64,000 nucleotides of DNA. It comes from Neonectria sp. B-13 (lineage: Eukaryota; Ascomycota; Sordariomycetes; Hypocreales; Nectriaceae). The DNA lies in contig NOKP01000003.1 in assembly GCA_002682825.1 (NCBI GenBank), forward strand, positions 2,542,001-2,606,000. Reading direction: 5' to 3'. A model generated the notes under the pieces. The model saw nothing but the letters and a program-made list of their open reading frames with translations, searched no databases and had not been told where the DNA came from. Positions 23,619 to 34,889 of the stretch are shown here, piece by piece (position 1 is the first letter of the stretch; each line of letters begins with the position of its first letter). The translations under genes and the position numbers were made by a program.

Positions 23619-24547
23619 GAAAGCTGAACTAAAATAAGACAGGATAAGTCAGACAAGCCACGAGTTGAAAAGATCATCTTCGGGCAGAAATCGGCAACTT
23701 GTTGATGCGTATGTACACCAACTGCCAGGTCTTTTCGTCTCTCATGAGTCTCTGTGCCGTGGAACCGCCCGCCGGCCACTTCTCTTCTTACGTACCAGAC
23801 GATGGCGTTGTTATAGCCTAGGAACATCACGGCAACAGTCCATCACGTAAACAAGCCCCTCGCCACCCACGCCGACAAGGGAAAGAGAGCGCGAAAGAAC
23901 CCTTGCCCTTTGTACTTCGATACCCGCATCGGGCCATGGTGAGCGAGCCGGCCTTGACCGGGAACTATCCTGTTGGAATGAGCCTTCTCTCATCAAGCTA
24001 GAGAAGAAAAAAACCGCCCAGCTTGCCACAACATGGAGCGAAGGGAATACCCACTGCGGGGAAGAAAACAGTGGAGGTCGGCTCGGCTCCGGTGACGGCG
24101 GTGCGATTGGCCAATCAGCGCCGAGGCAGAGTGGTCATCGCAGGTATTGCGGTCCCCCGCGGGCATGATGGGCCAACTTCTGATAGATACGCATCTTGAG
24201 TTGTTGGCCTGGTATGCAAACGTGTAGGCCATCGGAGGGCAAACCGCAGGAGCTATTCTGCGTCAAATCTCGAGGAAGCGCGTGGGGAGGAGAAGGGGGA
24301 AGTTTGGAGGAGTGCCGGAACCACAATCTGCATCTGTCGATGGCTCCTCACAATGCGACGAAGTTCAAGTTGTTCCATCCTGGGAAGACCATCTGACTCG
24401 GGGCGGCCGGCGGCGGCAGTGGGTGGGCGACCGCCGGCGAATGGCGATGTATATATTAGCTTCCTTGCCTTCCCTCTTTTTCTCCTCTGGCTTTTCTCTT
24501 CCTTTGTAAAGCTTTCTTTTGCACATCGCTGGTCACTATCTCCAGCC

Positions 24548-25856
24548 ATGAAGTCCGTCGCCCTTTTGAGCCTGCTGGCGTTGGCTGGCTTGTCTGCCGC
24601 GTGCAGTCATGATCATGACGATAAGGAATGGACGCAGGAGGAATTGGCCGAGCTTGAGGCCAAATGGGGCAACGAGGTTAGTTTCCTTCAAGAGTCGCAG
24701 AGAATATCATGGGCTGACTTGCACCAATAGTGGTCCTTCAACGGCATCGGCACCTTCGCCCACCTCAACCACGTCAAGTGTCTCACCGAGCCCACCGAGC
24801 CCTTCGACATCGCCATCGTCGGCGCGCCCTTCGACACGGCGGTGACGTACCGCCCCGGCGCACGCTTCGGACCGCGCGCCATCCGTCAGGCGTCGGCGCG
24901 CCAGACGTCGTTCCGCGGCTTCAACCCGCGCGCGGGCATCAACCCCTACCAGAACTGGGCCAAGGTCGTCGACTGCGGCGACATCCCCGTCACCCCCATC
25001 GACAACAACATCGCCCGCGAGCAGATGACCCAGGCGCTGAAGCAGCTCGGCCGCAGGAAGACGGTCAGCGCCCTGGCCCCCAAGCCCAAGCTCATGACTC
25101 TCGGCGGCGACCACAGCTTGACGCTTCCTGCGCTGCGCGCCTTGACCGAGGTCTATGGCAAGCCGATCCAGGTCCTCCACTTTGATGGTGAGTTCCCATA
25201 TATCCATTGCCAACCGCCCAACCTCCCAACCGCCTAACCAGGGTAACTGACTGACTGACTCTTCCCTCTCACCAGCCCACCTCGACACCTGGAACCCCGC
25301 CGCCTACCCCTCTTACTGGGGCGAAACTCACTTCACCCACGGCTCCATGTTCTGGATGGCCAACCAGGAGGGTCTTCTCTCCAACTCGTCGTCGGAGCCG
25401 TCCGTCCACGCAGGCCTGCGCACTCGCCTCAGCGGCACCGACTGGACGGACAACATCGACGACACGGCCCAGAACTGGGTGCGCTTCGCCGCTGACGACA
25501 TCGACGACATCGGCGTCAAGGGCATCATCGCCGGCATCATGGGCGCTCTCGGCACCGAGAACCCCGTCTACCTGTCCGTCGACATCGACGTGCTCGACCC
25601 GGCCTTCGCCCCCGGCACAGGCACCCCGGAGCCCGGCGGCTGGACCACGCGCGAGTTCATCCGCATCCTGCGCGGCATCGAGGGCCTCAACCTCGTCGGC
25701 GCCGACGTCGTCGAGGTGTCGCCCGCCTACCAGGGCAACGGCGAGGAGACGTCGCTGGCCGCCGCCCAGGTCGTCTACGAGCTCATCACCTCCATGGTCA
25801 AGCGCGGGCAGCAGGACATGGGCAAGGAAGGTGGTGGTGGCCATGATGAGCTGTAG
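24548..25856 (+). CDS. Agmatinase/arginase-family ureohydrolase with signal peptide
   Basis: Binuclear Mn enzyme predicted to release urea from a guanidino compound (agmatine or similar). Three exons (24548-24676, 24731-25187, 25276-25856) give 388 aa; introns are 54 and 88 nt. All metal ligand motifs are intact: GGDHSL (His171), DAHLD (Asp195, His197, Asp199; the intron splits the Ala codon) and SVDIDVLDPAFAPGTGTPEP (Asp298, Asp300). FDTAVTYRPGARFGPRAIR is the family's N-terminal signature. The first 18-19 residues, MKSVALLSLLALAGLSAA, form a clear secretory signal peptide, followed by the His/Asp-rich CSHDHDDKEW; cytosolic agmatinases lack this. Location is therefore probably extracellular or in the secretory pathway. 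True substrate is uncertain. The C-terminal tail is Gly/His-rich. Confidence 0.92.
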
Positions 25857-28800
25857 GGAGACATGACATGGCCGACGGAATACCTGTGTCTTACTCCTGA
25901 AGATATTAGAGAGGAGAGCACTGGACAGTCTTGTTACCACGATGGTCTAGAAAGGGAAGACTAAAGGCAAAGAGGAGAACCCCCGGTCGGCAACGCGGGA
26001 GAAGAGGTTTGATGGATCACGAATCGTCGAATCCAACGACATGAAAGAGTCACCGACTCGCAAGAATGTACACAACACGAGCATACGTAGGCGTTTGAAA
26101 AAGAGACAGAAACCAATTGATACCACATTTCATATCATGGTCAAGGCTAGAACGCAGCAGTCATGCAAGCACATGCTGCAGCTTCGCGTAGGTCATGGTT
26201 GCCCATGTAAGTGTAAGATGCCAAGTGTTAGCCTTGGCCACCATGCTGGTGCTGAATCGGGCACCTCTCCCGTTTCCTACAACATCCTCGATGGTACCGG
26301 GATGTCAGTCGTTTCCAAAGGACTCTAGGCCGACCTACTATAAGGTAGGCACGCGGACCACCAACGGCGAGAATGCTGCACTTGCAGCATTGGAATGACA
26401 ACGAGTCCCGGCAAATATGGATCCACAGGTACGGTCTCAAAACTCACGGTAGATGTTGGACTGGGTTTGCTCGCCTACATGGCCAACCAGCACACAGTCC
26501 CAACGACGTGCCGGGAGCCTCGTTCTATGGGTCTTCGTAAGCCATGACGAGGAGCATGGGGGCCGAGACGAGTGACGAATTCTTGACGACGCAGGAAAGA
26601 CCATACGTAGTATGTGAGCAACGTGGCGATGAGATGGGAGAAGGCGGGGGCCAGCTAGGAAAGACAAGAGGACACGTGCAGACTTCGGCGCCGTCGACAA
26701 TAATATAGTCGACTCTGGTAAGCGATTTCTCGCTTCGAGCCGTGCCATGGGACTGGTTTCAGGTGACGGACGATGGGTGCTAGAAGGCCACGGTTCCGTC
26801 AAGCCAGGGCCTCCGTGGACGAGGGCTCTTGCCGGGCCTATGCCCCGAGGAGACTCAGACCCGTCGTTTTGGATATCGGCCCGTGTCTCTGACGTTTTGA
26901 CAAGCTGTCTGCAAGGGAGGATTCAAAGTTCAAACTCCATAGTGGTTTGCAACACCCCAGTATGTCCAGAGTGGCTGGCTGGCTTTGTGACGAGAAAGCC
27001 ACAGCATTGAGCCCCGTAACTTAGGTCGTAGCTTTCCAAGGCAGCCATGGTCACAGTGGCGCGATGGTTCAGAGACGACCTTGTTGGACTTTATTGATGA
27101 GCGAGGTCGTACGTAGGCTTGATCAGGGCCAAACCCAAAATGTGGGGATGAGGCGCTTGTGGTAGACGGGCCCTAGGGGTCAAGGTAAGCTCAACGATTG
27201 GAACCCTCCCTGTGTGGATGTAATGTTGCAAGACAACTCGGCAAGAGACGCGGCAGGTAGGTTGTGCGGCGCTCGGGAGATGGCGCAACGATGGGGCCGG
27301 TGGAGAGAACCGCAGTCAGACAAACGGCCGTGATGGTATGGGCGTCGCGGCGATGATTGATGGGCTTTTAGTGTATGTGTACGTAGCCTGTTGTCCGTGT
27401 TGTCTCGACCTCCGCAACGTGTAAACCCGGCTGGGCTTTGTTTCGCATCTGTCATGGCTGTCACCGGCTGGCACTGGCATCAAGCGTTTTTGTCTGTTGG
27501 ATGTAAGGGAGCCGAGGGCTGAAGCCACGACATTGTGGCACTACAGCCCGCGCTGGGCCGCCCATGCGTTTGTTGGACCCCAGGAATGAAGCGTCCAGCG
27601 TAAGGCATTAAGAACGGTTAGGGGTACGTGAGGACCAACACTCCAAGCGTCCAGGGGAGGGTGCTACAGTTCGAGCGATGGGATTGGTGGCAATGAGAGA
27701 GTTGATGAGCATGACAGGCCAGGATGTCGTCGTGGTCGTTTGGTTCCCTTGTTGCGAGCTCTTGTGCCCTTGTGCCCTTGTGGGAACTGGGAAGAGAAGT
27801 GGGAGCGGGAATCGAATCGGTGAACGGGCTAGATTCCGGCTCGGACAAAGCAATTTATCACGACAGACCTGAGAAGCATGAGCATTAGTATGAGCAAGGT
27901 TCATACTCGGGGAATCTCAGGACCCCTCCCAGGGCCTCTCTCACCACCAAACAGGAGCTCTCCCAGAGCTCTCCCCGTCTCCGGCAGGACGAGACATCGA
28001 GGTCCCATGCAGCTGGTGCACCTAGAAACCTGAGACGCTTCCTAAAATAGAACCCTATGCACAATTGTGAGGGTGAGGGTGAAGGCGGCGGTTGTAACTT
28101 GTCAGAGGTCGCCTCTAGACTAGACCCCCGGCTCCCTTGCGGCTGTTTCACGGTAACTGGGGCTTGCTTAAGGCGAGGAGGGCGCAGTAACGGCAAAAGG
28201 GCCTGGAACTGTTCGACATGCTAGGCCCTCGTTGTGTGAGACTGGGGACTCACGGGAATGCTGTCGAAGGTAAGTCAAGCGCCCCCTTGTGCCCTAGCGA
28301 TGATGGTTTATGGGTGGTGACACGACAACGGATGGTCCTCAACGCCAATCCCGACGACTTGCGGGACGAAGTAAGGTTACTCGGCCACACCTAGTCCAAG
28401 GTACATCTGGAACATGCCACCAATTCAGGCTACGCCCACAGGTAAGCACTCATTCGTATCGTCCTCCGTAGCGAGAAGTTCGTAAACGAGTGCCGAAAGT
28501 TCGAAATCTCGGACGACTGCGAGGGGCCCCAAGGTTTCCAACGGCGCCAGCATTGTGCCGGTTTAGCGCGTGAAAGCAGACGGGCCAAGGCCACAGTTTG
28601 CCGTAGCTATCAGCCTGGGGCCATAATGCCGTACCCCATTAGCCGTTTAGGGGCCCAGCATTAGGGGGGTTCTTGGGAGGAGAACGAGGACTATTGGAGG
28701 CTACTCCGTAGACGTACGGGAGATAAGGTACGAATGGTCAGGGTATTAAAGGCAAGGTGGGTTCTGGAAAGGGATGTGGAATGAGGTTCCATCGGCGAAC

Positions 28801-31695
28801 GGAAGGTGGTATCAATCTTAAGGTGTCGGGGACGATCGAAATCAATGACTGAATGATGAATGAATACACAGTTGGAGAGGAAGCAAGGAGTCGAACGTGA
28901 TGGTGTGCGCATAGGTGGTCCATGGATAGATGGATGTATGGATGCATTTGGGTTGCGTGGTGCTGGTTGGTTGATGTTTGATGGAAAGGGGCGTGGATTT
29001 GACTCTTGAAGGGAAACAAGGTTTGATAGAGAAGTCGCGTTGGGTAGAGCAAGTACCTGAGGTAGTCATCTTGTTGGCGGTTTGTTCTACCTGTCTTTGG
29101 TACGGATCTCCCATGTTGCATGCCTGGTGACCTTCTGCAGACGGGAGGGCAGGCGATGCGTTGGCAAAGTAGCTGGCAGGGCTGAACTGCCGTGCTGCCG
29201 TATTCAGTTCAGTACGAAGGAGTCTACATAGTACTCCGCAGTCTGGCAGTGAACTTGTCCCATTTGGTTGGGATAGGAGAAACCGCAGCCACCAGTTCAG
29301 GGGACGATAGATGATGTCTTAGCCTCTCAGGCTGACCGTAGACTACCTACAAATAGCAGAGCAAGCTAAGCCAAGGTAGCAGCCGAAACACCGCATCGAC
29401 CGACATCCCAGTTGTTTCAATCTCCATATCTGCCCTTGCGCCATCCTCATTGCACGTTTGGGGCAGAATCCTCCAGGACAGTCCCTGGCGGTTTGTCCAT
29501 CACGGCCGCAGAGTCGCGTGGTCGTCGATGGCAGATGCATGCAAGCCAGACGCCAGAGTGTGGGTGGTGGGAGGACCCGACCCGACTTGTTAGAGCCGGG
29601 GAGGGCATGATTGGCCGGATGGACACGACAAGACACCCCCAATGCGGACATGGCACCCAAACGGTAGGGGGTTCCCTCAGGGGGCCTCGATTCATGGCTG
29701 CTTAGCTGCTTAGTAGGAGGTACAAAGGAACCACGGACATCTATCTGGTGGCAATTTGGTGTTGCCAATATTTGCTCTAATTGCAGCATACTCAGTAGAA
29801 TCGCAGTCTGTCAAAGGCTCACAGCAATCGAGAGAATTGCGTCCTGTTCGTGAGCTGGCGAATGTACCAAACTGATACATGATTAACTTGACGAACACAC
29901 ACAAAAACAGCACAATGTCATTCACAGCCTGAGAGAGGGAGAGTGAGAGAGAGAGAGAGTACCCCCACATCCCTGTCGTTGTCATTAAACTATCGGAGCA
30001 GCCAATTCCAATCTCGTCCTCTTTGGGTAATCGTCCTGCGTCGCCCCAAAGCCCGGTGGCCCACCCACAGTCTCGCCTTCACCCGCCGCCGCCGCCTTCG
30101 CCCGTCGCCGGTGCTGGCCAATCCATTCAGTCGGTTCGATTCGTTCCCCTGGCTAGGCCGCTGGCTAGAAGTTGGTCCCCCGATGCCCCCTGTTCTCCCC
30201 TCGCCCTGCGGGCCCCCCCCTGTGCTACGTGTTCAGGGCTCTCCTTCACACGCTCTCTTTTGCACGGGGCACCCCCTGTTCTGTTCTGCTCTTCTGGTCG
30301 CTAGGTACCAACTCGTACTGGAGGTGGGTAGCATCTCTTTGTTCGTGTGCGAAATAGACTAACCAGTGCTCATCACTGCGAAAGGCTATTCACCCTCTGC
30401 CCGTGTGGAGGGAAGGTAGTTCTACCTGCTAGCCACCTCATGCAGCCACAAGCTGAAGCCTCACTCGTCGTTGCCCCTTGTTCCTGCTCCTGTTCCTGCC
30501 ATTGCTGCAGCTACAATTGGCAACCGATGGACTGCTCGCCGTGCCTTCCTCTCTGGCAAATATGCTCTGTACCTTCCTTCCCTGAGATGCAAATACACAC
30601 ACACCCCCAGCCGAGAGCCCTGAACCTGAATGCTCCAGGCCGTCCACTCCCCTAAACAAGTCCCTGGCTCCTTCCGCAGCGCACCTCACCGCAGCGTCCG
30701 TCCGACTCTGCCTGCGCCATCTCATCTGTCTCTCGTCCATCCTTTTTCTGGCGTCCCTTTATTTTCCTTCATTTCGTTATCCCTCTCTCCACCTCCACCC
30801 CATCCACCCATACCCACCCTCCTCCTCCACCCTCACTCCCTACCCGGTCGGCTGGTCCTTTTCTCTCCCTCCCTGACCTGACGCCTCTTTTTTTGCATTA
30901 TTACCTGGCCTTATTTCCTACTGCGTTCTGCATTTCCGGCCTCAGGCTCCTCGTGCTCCTGGTCCTGGTCTTGGACGTCGTCGCCTTTCTCCAATCCGAG
31001 CTTTCTCGCTCTCTCGCTCTCTCTCTCGCTCTCTTCTTCTCCACCTCCCGCCGACGCCGCCTTATTCTCCCTCCCTTTTCCCTTTTCCCTTCTTCCTCTC
31101 TCTCGTGGCTCGACTCATTTGAACCTTGCCTCCGAGTTCCAGCTCAGATGCCGTCTCGTCTCGCTTCCTTCTGTTGAGACACGTCTTTCTTCGACTTCGG
31201 TCGACGCTCGTTCTGTTTGTATTACCTTCTTAATACTTTCTCTACTTGCTTCCCCTGGATGCCCGCTTGAGCTTCCCACCTACGCGCCTCTCGCTTCTCC
31301 TTCGACTATTTCGCTACACTACGCTCGCTCTCTACCGCTTATACCTCTTACCGCAGCTTCCGCCTTGCCTCGCCGTCCGTCTCGACTCGGCCGGAGCTCT
31401 TAAGATTCGATCCCTATATATACTGAACGGTCGCTTGCTGGGACGACCTACACTCCATTTCCGCGAGCTGCTTCCACTTGTTCATTTTGGATATCAACAC
31501 GCTTTATAATCCTCCATTTGTGTCAGAGTTACTCTGCATAACATACTCACTTCTACCTCGGAGCTCTTGAGCCCCTTTTTCGACTTCACCCTCACTCGTC
31601 CCTTCGTGCCTTGTCAGGGCACGTCTAAATCCTTCACAACGGCTGTTCTCTCGCACAACGGGCGGGACTCGCTTGTCCCCCCTCATCTCCTCGGA
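25857..31695. other. 5.8 kb gene-poor region upstream of the Nrd1-like gene
   Basis: No reading frame matches a known family; ORFs are short and scattered on both strands. A GA-rich tract occurs at 29932-29962. From about 30,600 to 31,690 the plus strand is strongly C/T-rich (for example CTCTCGCTCTCTCTCTCGC near 31,005), typical of a long fungal 5' leader. The Nrd1-like frame is open from 31567, but the start is placed at 31696. Confidence 0.6.
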
Positions 31696-34068
31696 ATGCA
31701 GGACCTCAATGGACCCGTCGGCCAGGGCGCCCCCAATGGCGCCCCTGCGAACCGCTTCCCCGGACACGTCTCGAAGCCCTCCAACAGTGACACTGGTTTC
31801 TCCCACGGCGCCTTCAACTCGAACATTTCGGGCTTTGCTGACCGACACCCTCGACGTGGCAACATCCCTTCCATTAACACCCAGCCCATGAACCAGCAGC
31901 AGCAGCAGTCACCCCCCAATGGAGAAAACATGGCCACCCCGGGTACTGCCTTTGACATGCAGTTCACCCCCCTCCTCCCCTCGCAGCTTCTCCTTGGCAG
32001 CCCCTTCCAGCCCGGTACGCCTGCTGCTTTTGCTAGCCCTCAGTTCCAGAGTCTCCCTGGCTTCCAGCAGCAGCACATGAACAACCATCAGCAAAATGGT
32101 CTCTCCAGCCCGATCCAGCAGAACATCTCACCCCAGTCGTACCAGACCATGGTTTCTCCCTCTACCTACGGAGCTCCCCAGTTCTACCCGCCTCAGTCTC
32201 CCACTGGCGGCTTCGGGATGCAAACGCCCCTCCCGCCTACCTCTCCCGTGTCCATGGGCTCTGGCGTTGTCACTGGAACTAGCCGTACGGTCTACCTTGG
32301 CAACATTCCCCCGGATACCACTGCTGAGGAGATTCTGGGCCACGTCAGGAGCGGCCAGATTGAGTCGGTCCGCCTCTTGCCGGACAAGAACTGCGCCTTC
32401 ATCTCTTTCCTGGACGCTAGCTCCGCCACCCACTTCCACTCCGATGCCATCTTGAAAAAGCTCTGCATCAAGGGACAAGATATCAAGGTCGGCTGGGGCA
32501 AGCCTTCTCAGGTCCCGACCTCCGTCGCACTTGCTGTTCAGCAGTCTGGCGCCTCGCGTAACGTCTACCTCGGTAACCTTCCCGAGGAGGTCTCCGATGA
32601 TGAGTTGCGAGAGGATCTTGGCAAGTTTGGTGCCATTGACACGATCAAGATTGTGCGCGAGAAGAGCATCGCCTTCGTTCACTATCTATCCATTGCCAAT
32701 GCCATCAAGGCTGTCTCCCAGCTCCCCCAGGAGCCAAAGTGGCAGGCTCCCCGCCGTGTCTACTACGGCAAGGATCGTTGCGCCTACGTTTCCAAGACGC
32801 AGCAGCAAAACGCCGCTCAGTATCTTGGCATTGCTCCCGGATATGCCCACATGCTGACCGGAGCCGATCGTGATCTTATCTCCAACGCCTTGGCTCAGCA
32901 GTCCGTTGCGGCTGCTGCTGTTGCCACTACTGCCGGCGGCATCAACAACCTCGGCAACCGAACCATTTACTTGGGCAACATTCACCCCGAGACGACCATC
33001 GAGGAAATTTGCAATGTGGTCAGAGGCGGTCTGCTTCATCACATTCGCTACATCCCCGATAAGCACATCTGCTTTGTGACATTCATCGACCCCACCGCTG
33101 CGGCGTCCTTCTACGCTCTCAGCAACATCCAGGGCTTAATGATCCACAACCGCCGCCTCAAGATCGGTTGGGGTAAGCATTCGGGTGCTCTCCCTCCTGC
33201 CATCGCCCTGGCTGTCAGCGGCGGTGCGTCGCGAAACGTCTACATTGGCAACTTGGATGAGACCTGGAATGAGGAACGCCTCCGACAGGACTTTTCCGAG
33301 TATGGCGAGATTGAGCTGGTCAACACTCTGCGTGAGAAGAGCTGTGCGTTCGTCAACTTCACCAACATCGCCAACGCCATCAAGGCCATTGAGGCCATCC
33401 GGGGCAAGGACGAGTACAAGAAGTTCAAGGTCAACTTCGGCAAGGACCGCTGCGGAAACCCTCCTCGGCAGATGCAGCAGAACCAGTCTCCTCGTGGTGA
33501 CGGCGTCGCCTCTCCTCCTCCCAACAGTGGCTCCCAGAACGATGGTTCGCCCACCAACGGAAACACCCCTCAGCAATCGGCCGCGCTCTTCAACGCCAAT
33601 AGCAACCCCTTGACGATGTACCTCAACCAGGTCTCACACCAGGCCCAGCAGCAACACCATCAGCAGCACCAGCAGATTGCTGTCCAGCAGAACGCGCTAT
33701 TCGGGACTGCTCAGCCCTCACCGAGTGAGCTAGGCTTGGACATCCCTCAACAGGTCCCCATGTCTGGCCATGGCCAATCTGCCAGCATCTCCAACGGCTT
33801 CTCTGTCAATGGTGCTTCATCTGGAGCCACTACCATTGGTGGTCTCCTAGCGCCCGGACCTCGTGGCCAACACAACCGAGCTGTCAGCTTGCCTGTGCTT
33901 GCACCTGGCTTTGAGAACGGTGGCAACAGTCCCGGCGGCATCCCCAACGGCGAGGGCGAGCGACGTGGTCATCAGTACCAAGCCAGCTATGGTGGCATGG
34001 GATCTGGATTCGGTCTGGCTATCCAGGGTGGACTGAACGGATGGGTCGAGGAAGAGGTTGCGAACTAA
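31696..34068 (+). CDS. Four-RRM RNA-binding protein, Nrd1/Mrn1-like
   Basis: Cytoplasmic mRNA-binding regulator; the S. pombe relative Nrd1/Msa2 represses sexual differentiation and yeast Mrn1 binds mRNAs. Single exon, 790 aa. N-terminal ~190 residues are Gln/Pro/Asn-rich (PMNQQQQQSPPNG). Four RRMs follow, each opening with an RNP2 motif: RTVYLGNIPP (~197), RNVYLGNLPE (~288), RTIYLGNIHP (~422) and RNVYIGNLDE (~513). Each has a matching RNP1-like strand (CAFISFLD, IAFVHYLS, ICFVTFID, CAFVNFTN). WGK linkers after RRM1 and RRM3 are typical of this family. The C-terminal ~190 residues are Gln/His-rich and disordered. I chose the ATG giving MQDLNGPVGQ because the 43 upstream in-frame codons read like translated leader. 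Confidence 0.9.
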   Translation: MQDLNGPVGQGAPNGAPANRFPGHVSKPSNSDTGFSHGAFNSNISGFADRHPRRGNIPSINTQPMNQQQQQSPPNGENMATPGTAFDMQFTPLLPSQLLLGSPFQPGTPAAFASPQFQSLPGFQQQHMNNHQQNGLSSPIQQNISPQSYQTMVSPSTYGAPQFYPPQSPTGGFGMQTPLPPTSPVSMGSGVVTGTSRTVYLGNIPPDTTAEEILGHVRSGQIESVRLLPDKNCAFISFLDASSATHFHSDAILKKLCIKGQDIKVGWGKPSQVPTSVALAVQQSGASRNVYLGNLPEEVSDDELREDLGKFGAIDTIKIVREKSIAFVHYLSIANAIKAVSQLPQEPKWQAPRRVYYGKDRCAYVSKTQQQNAAQYLGIAPGYAHMLTGADRDLISNALAQQSVAAAAVATTAGGINNLGNRTIYLGNIHPETTIEEICNVVRGGLLHHIRYIPDKHICFVTFIDPTAAASFYALSNIQGLMIHNRRLKIGWGKHSGALPPAIALAVSGGASRNVYIGNLDETWNEERLRQDFSEYGEIELVNTLREKSCAFVNFTNIANAIKAIEAIRGKDEYKKFKVNFGKDRCGNPPRQMQQNQSPRGDGVASPPPNSGSQNDGSPTNGNTPQQSAALFNANSNPLTMYLNQVSHQAQQQHHQQHQQIAVQQNALFGTAQPSPSELGLDIPQQVPMSGHGQSASISNGFSVNGASSGATTIGGLLAPGPRGQHNRAVSLPVLAPGFENGGNSPGGIPNGEGERRGHQYQASYGGMGSGFGLAIQGGLNGWVEEEVAN

Positions 34069-34889
34069 TGAACTCCTGCATTTCACAAATTCACTCTCTG
34101 CGCGGACGAAAAGAAACGGGAAAAATTGCCTAATTGTTGTAATTGCCGAACGGGTCTTGTGCCTTGTCCTTTCATGTTGGGTTTACACACACCTTATTTC
34201 TTTATTTCCACCTCTTTTCTTGATAATTACCTCATTCGGTGTATGATGTTGGATCTGCCTTTTCCCGGGTATTCTGCCCAGCGCGAGATGTTTGTCATTT
34301 TCCAGTTCCCAGTTTCTTGGTCACAGGCCTCTGTGACCATGGTCAAGTCTTTTTGACCTGGAGGTGAGAAACGAATGGGAGAAGAATTTGTGGTTAATAG
34401 TCCCCGGAGAAGCGGGGGCCTCACGGCTGAAATGTGTAGGAGTGGGTGGATGATGGATGGCAACAGCGGTGGATAACGGGGGATGTATCATCTGCATGTA
34501 TGTCTATTGCGGAGTATGGTTAGGTTAGGTACTATAGTCTCGAATGCAGATCAGGATATGGTCAACTTCCTATTGGCTTCCGGCACCAGCGTACTCGTAA
34601 AGGTGACAATAAGGTGTACGTGAACTGGTGATAATGTTGCTGATGCCAATTCTTGAGTTGATTCATTTGTCATTCACCATCAGGAAGGCTAAGATACTTG
34701 GGCCCGAGTGATGGCATAGTGATATAAAGCCCTGCAACGACCTCTTCGGGTTTCCGGGTCCATGTAAGACATGTCTATAGCAATGTGAATGATAAGGCTG
34801 TTCCGACAACTAATTTTTGGTTTACCAACTCCAGAAAATGAATATCAAGTGTTTCATTGGAAACCTTACCGGAGGCTTCTTCGATGCCA
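34069..34889. other. Convergent intergenic spacer (Nrd1-like / acid phosphatase)
   Basis: 821 bases between stop codons; holds both 3' UTRs. T-rich stretch at 34,190-34,240 could be part of the Nrd1-like polyadenylation region. No gene seen. Confidence 0.7.

Larger units (their letters stand above)
22042..24547. other. 2.5 kb intergenic region, Cdc42 to ureohydrolase
   Basis: No supported gene. An 11-bp inverted repeat lies at 23141-23173 and an ACAAG repeat at 23591. C/T-rich sequence just before the ureohydrolase start (24470-24545) resembles a fungal core promoter, with TATATATT at about 24451. ORFs of up to 158 aa (22050-22526, minus) look like chance frames. Confidence 0.6.
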
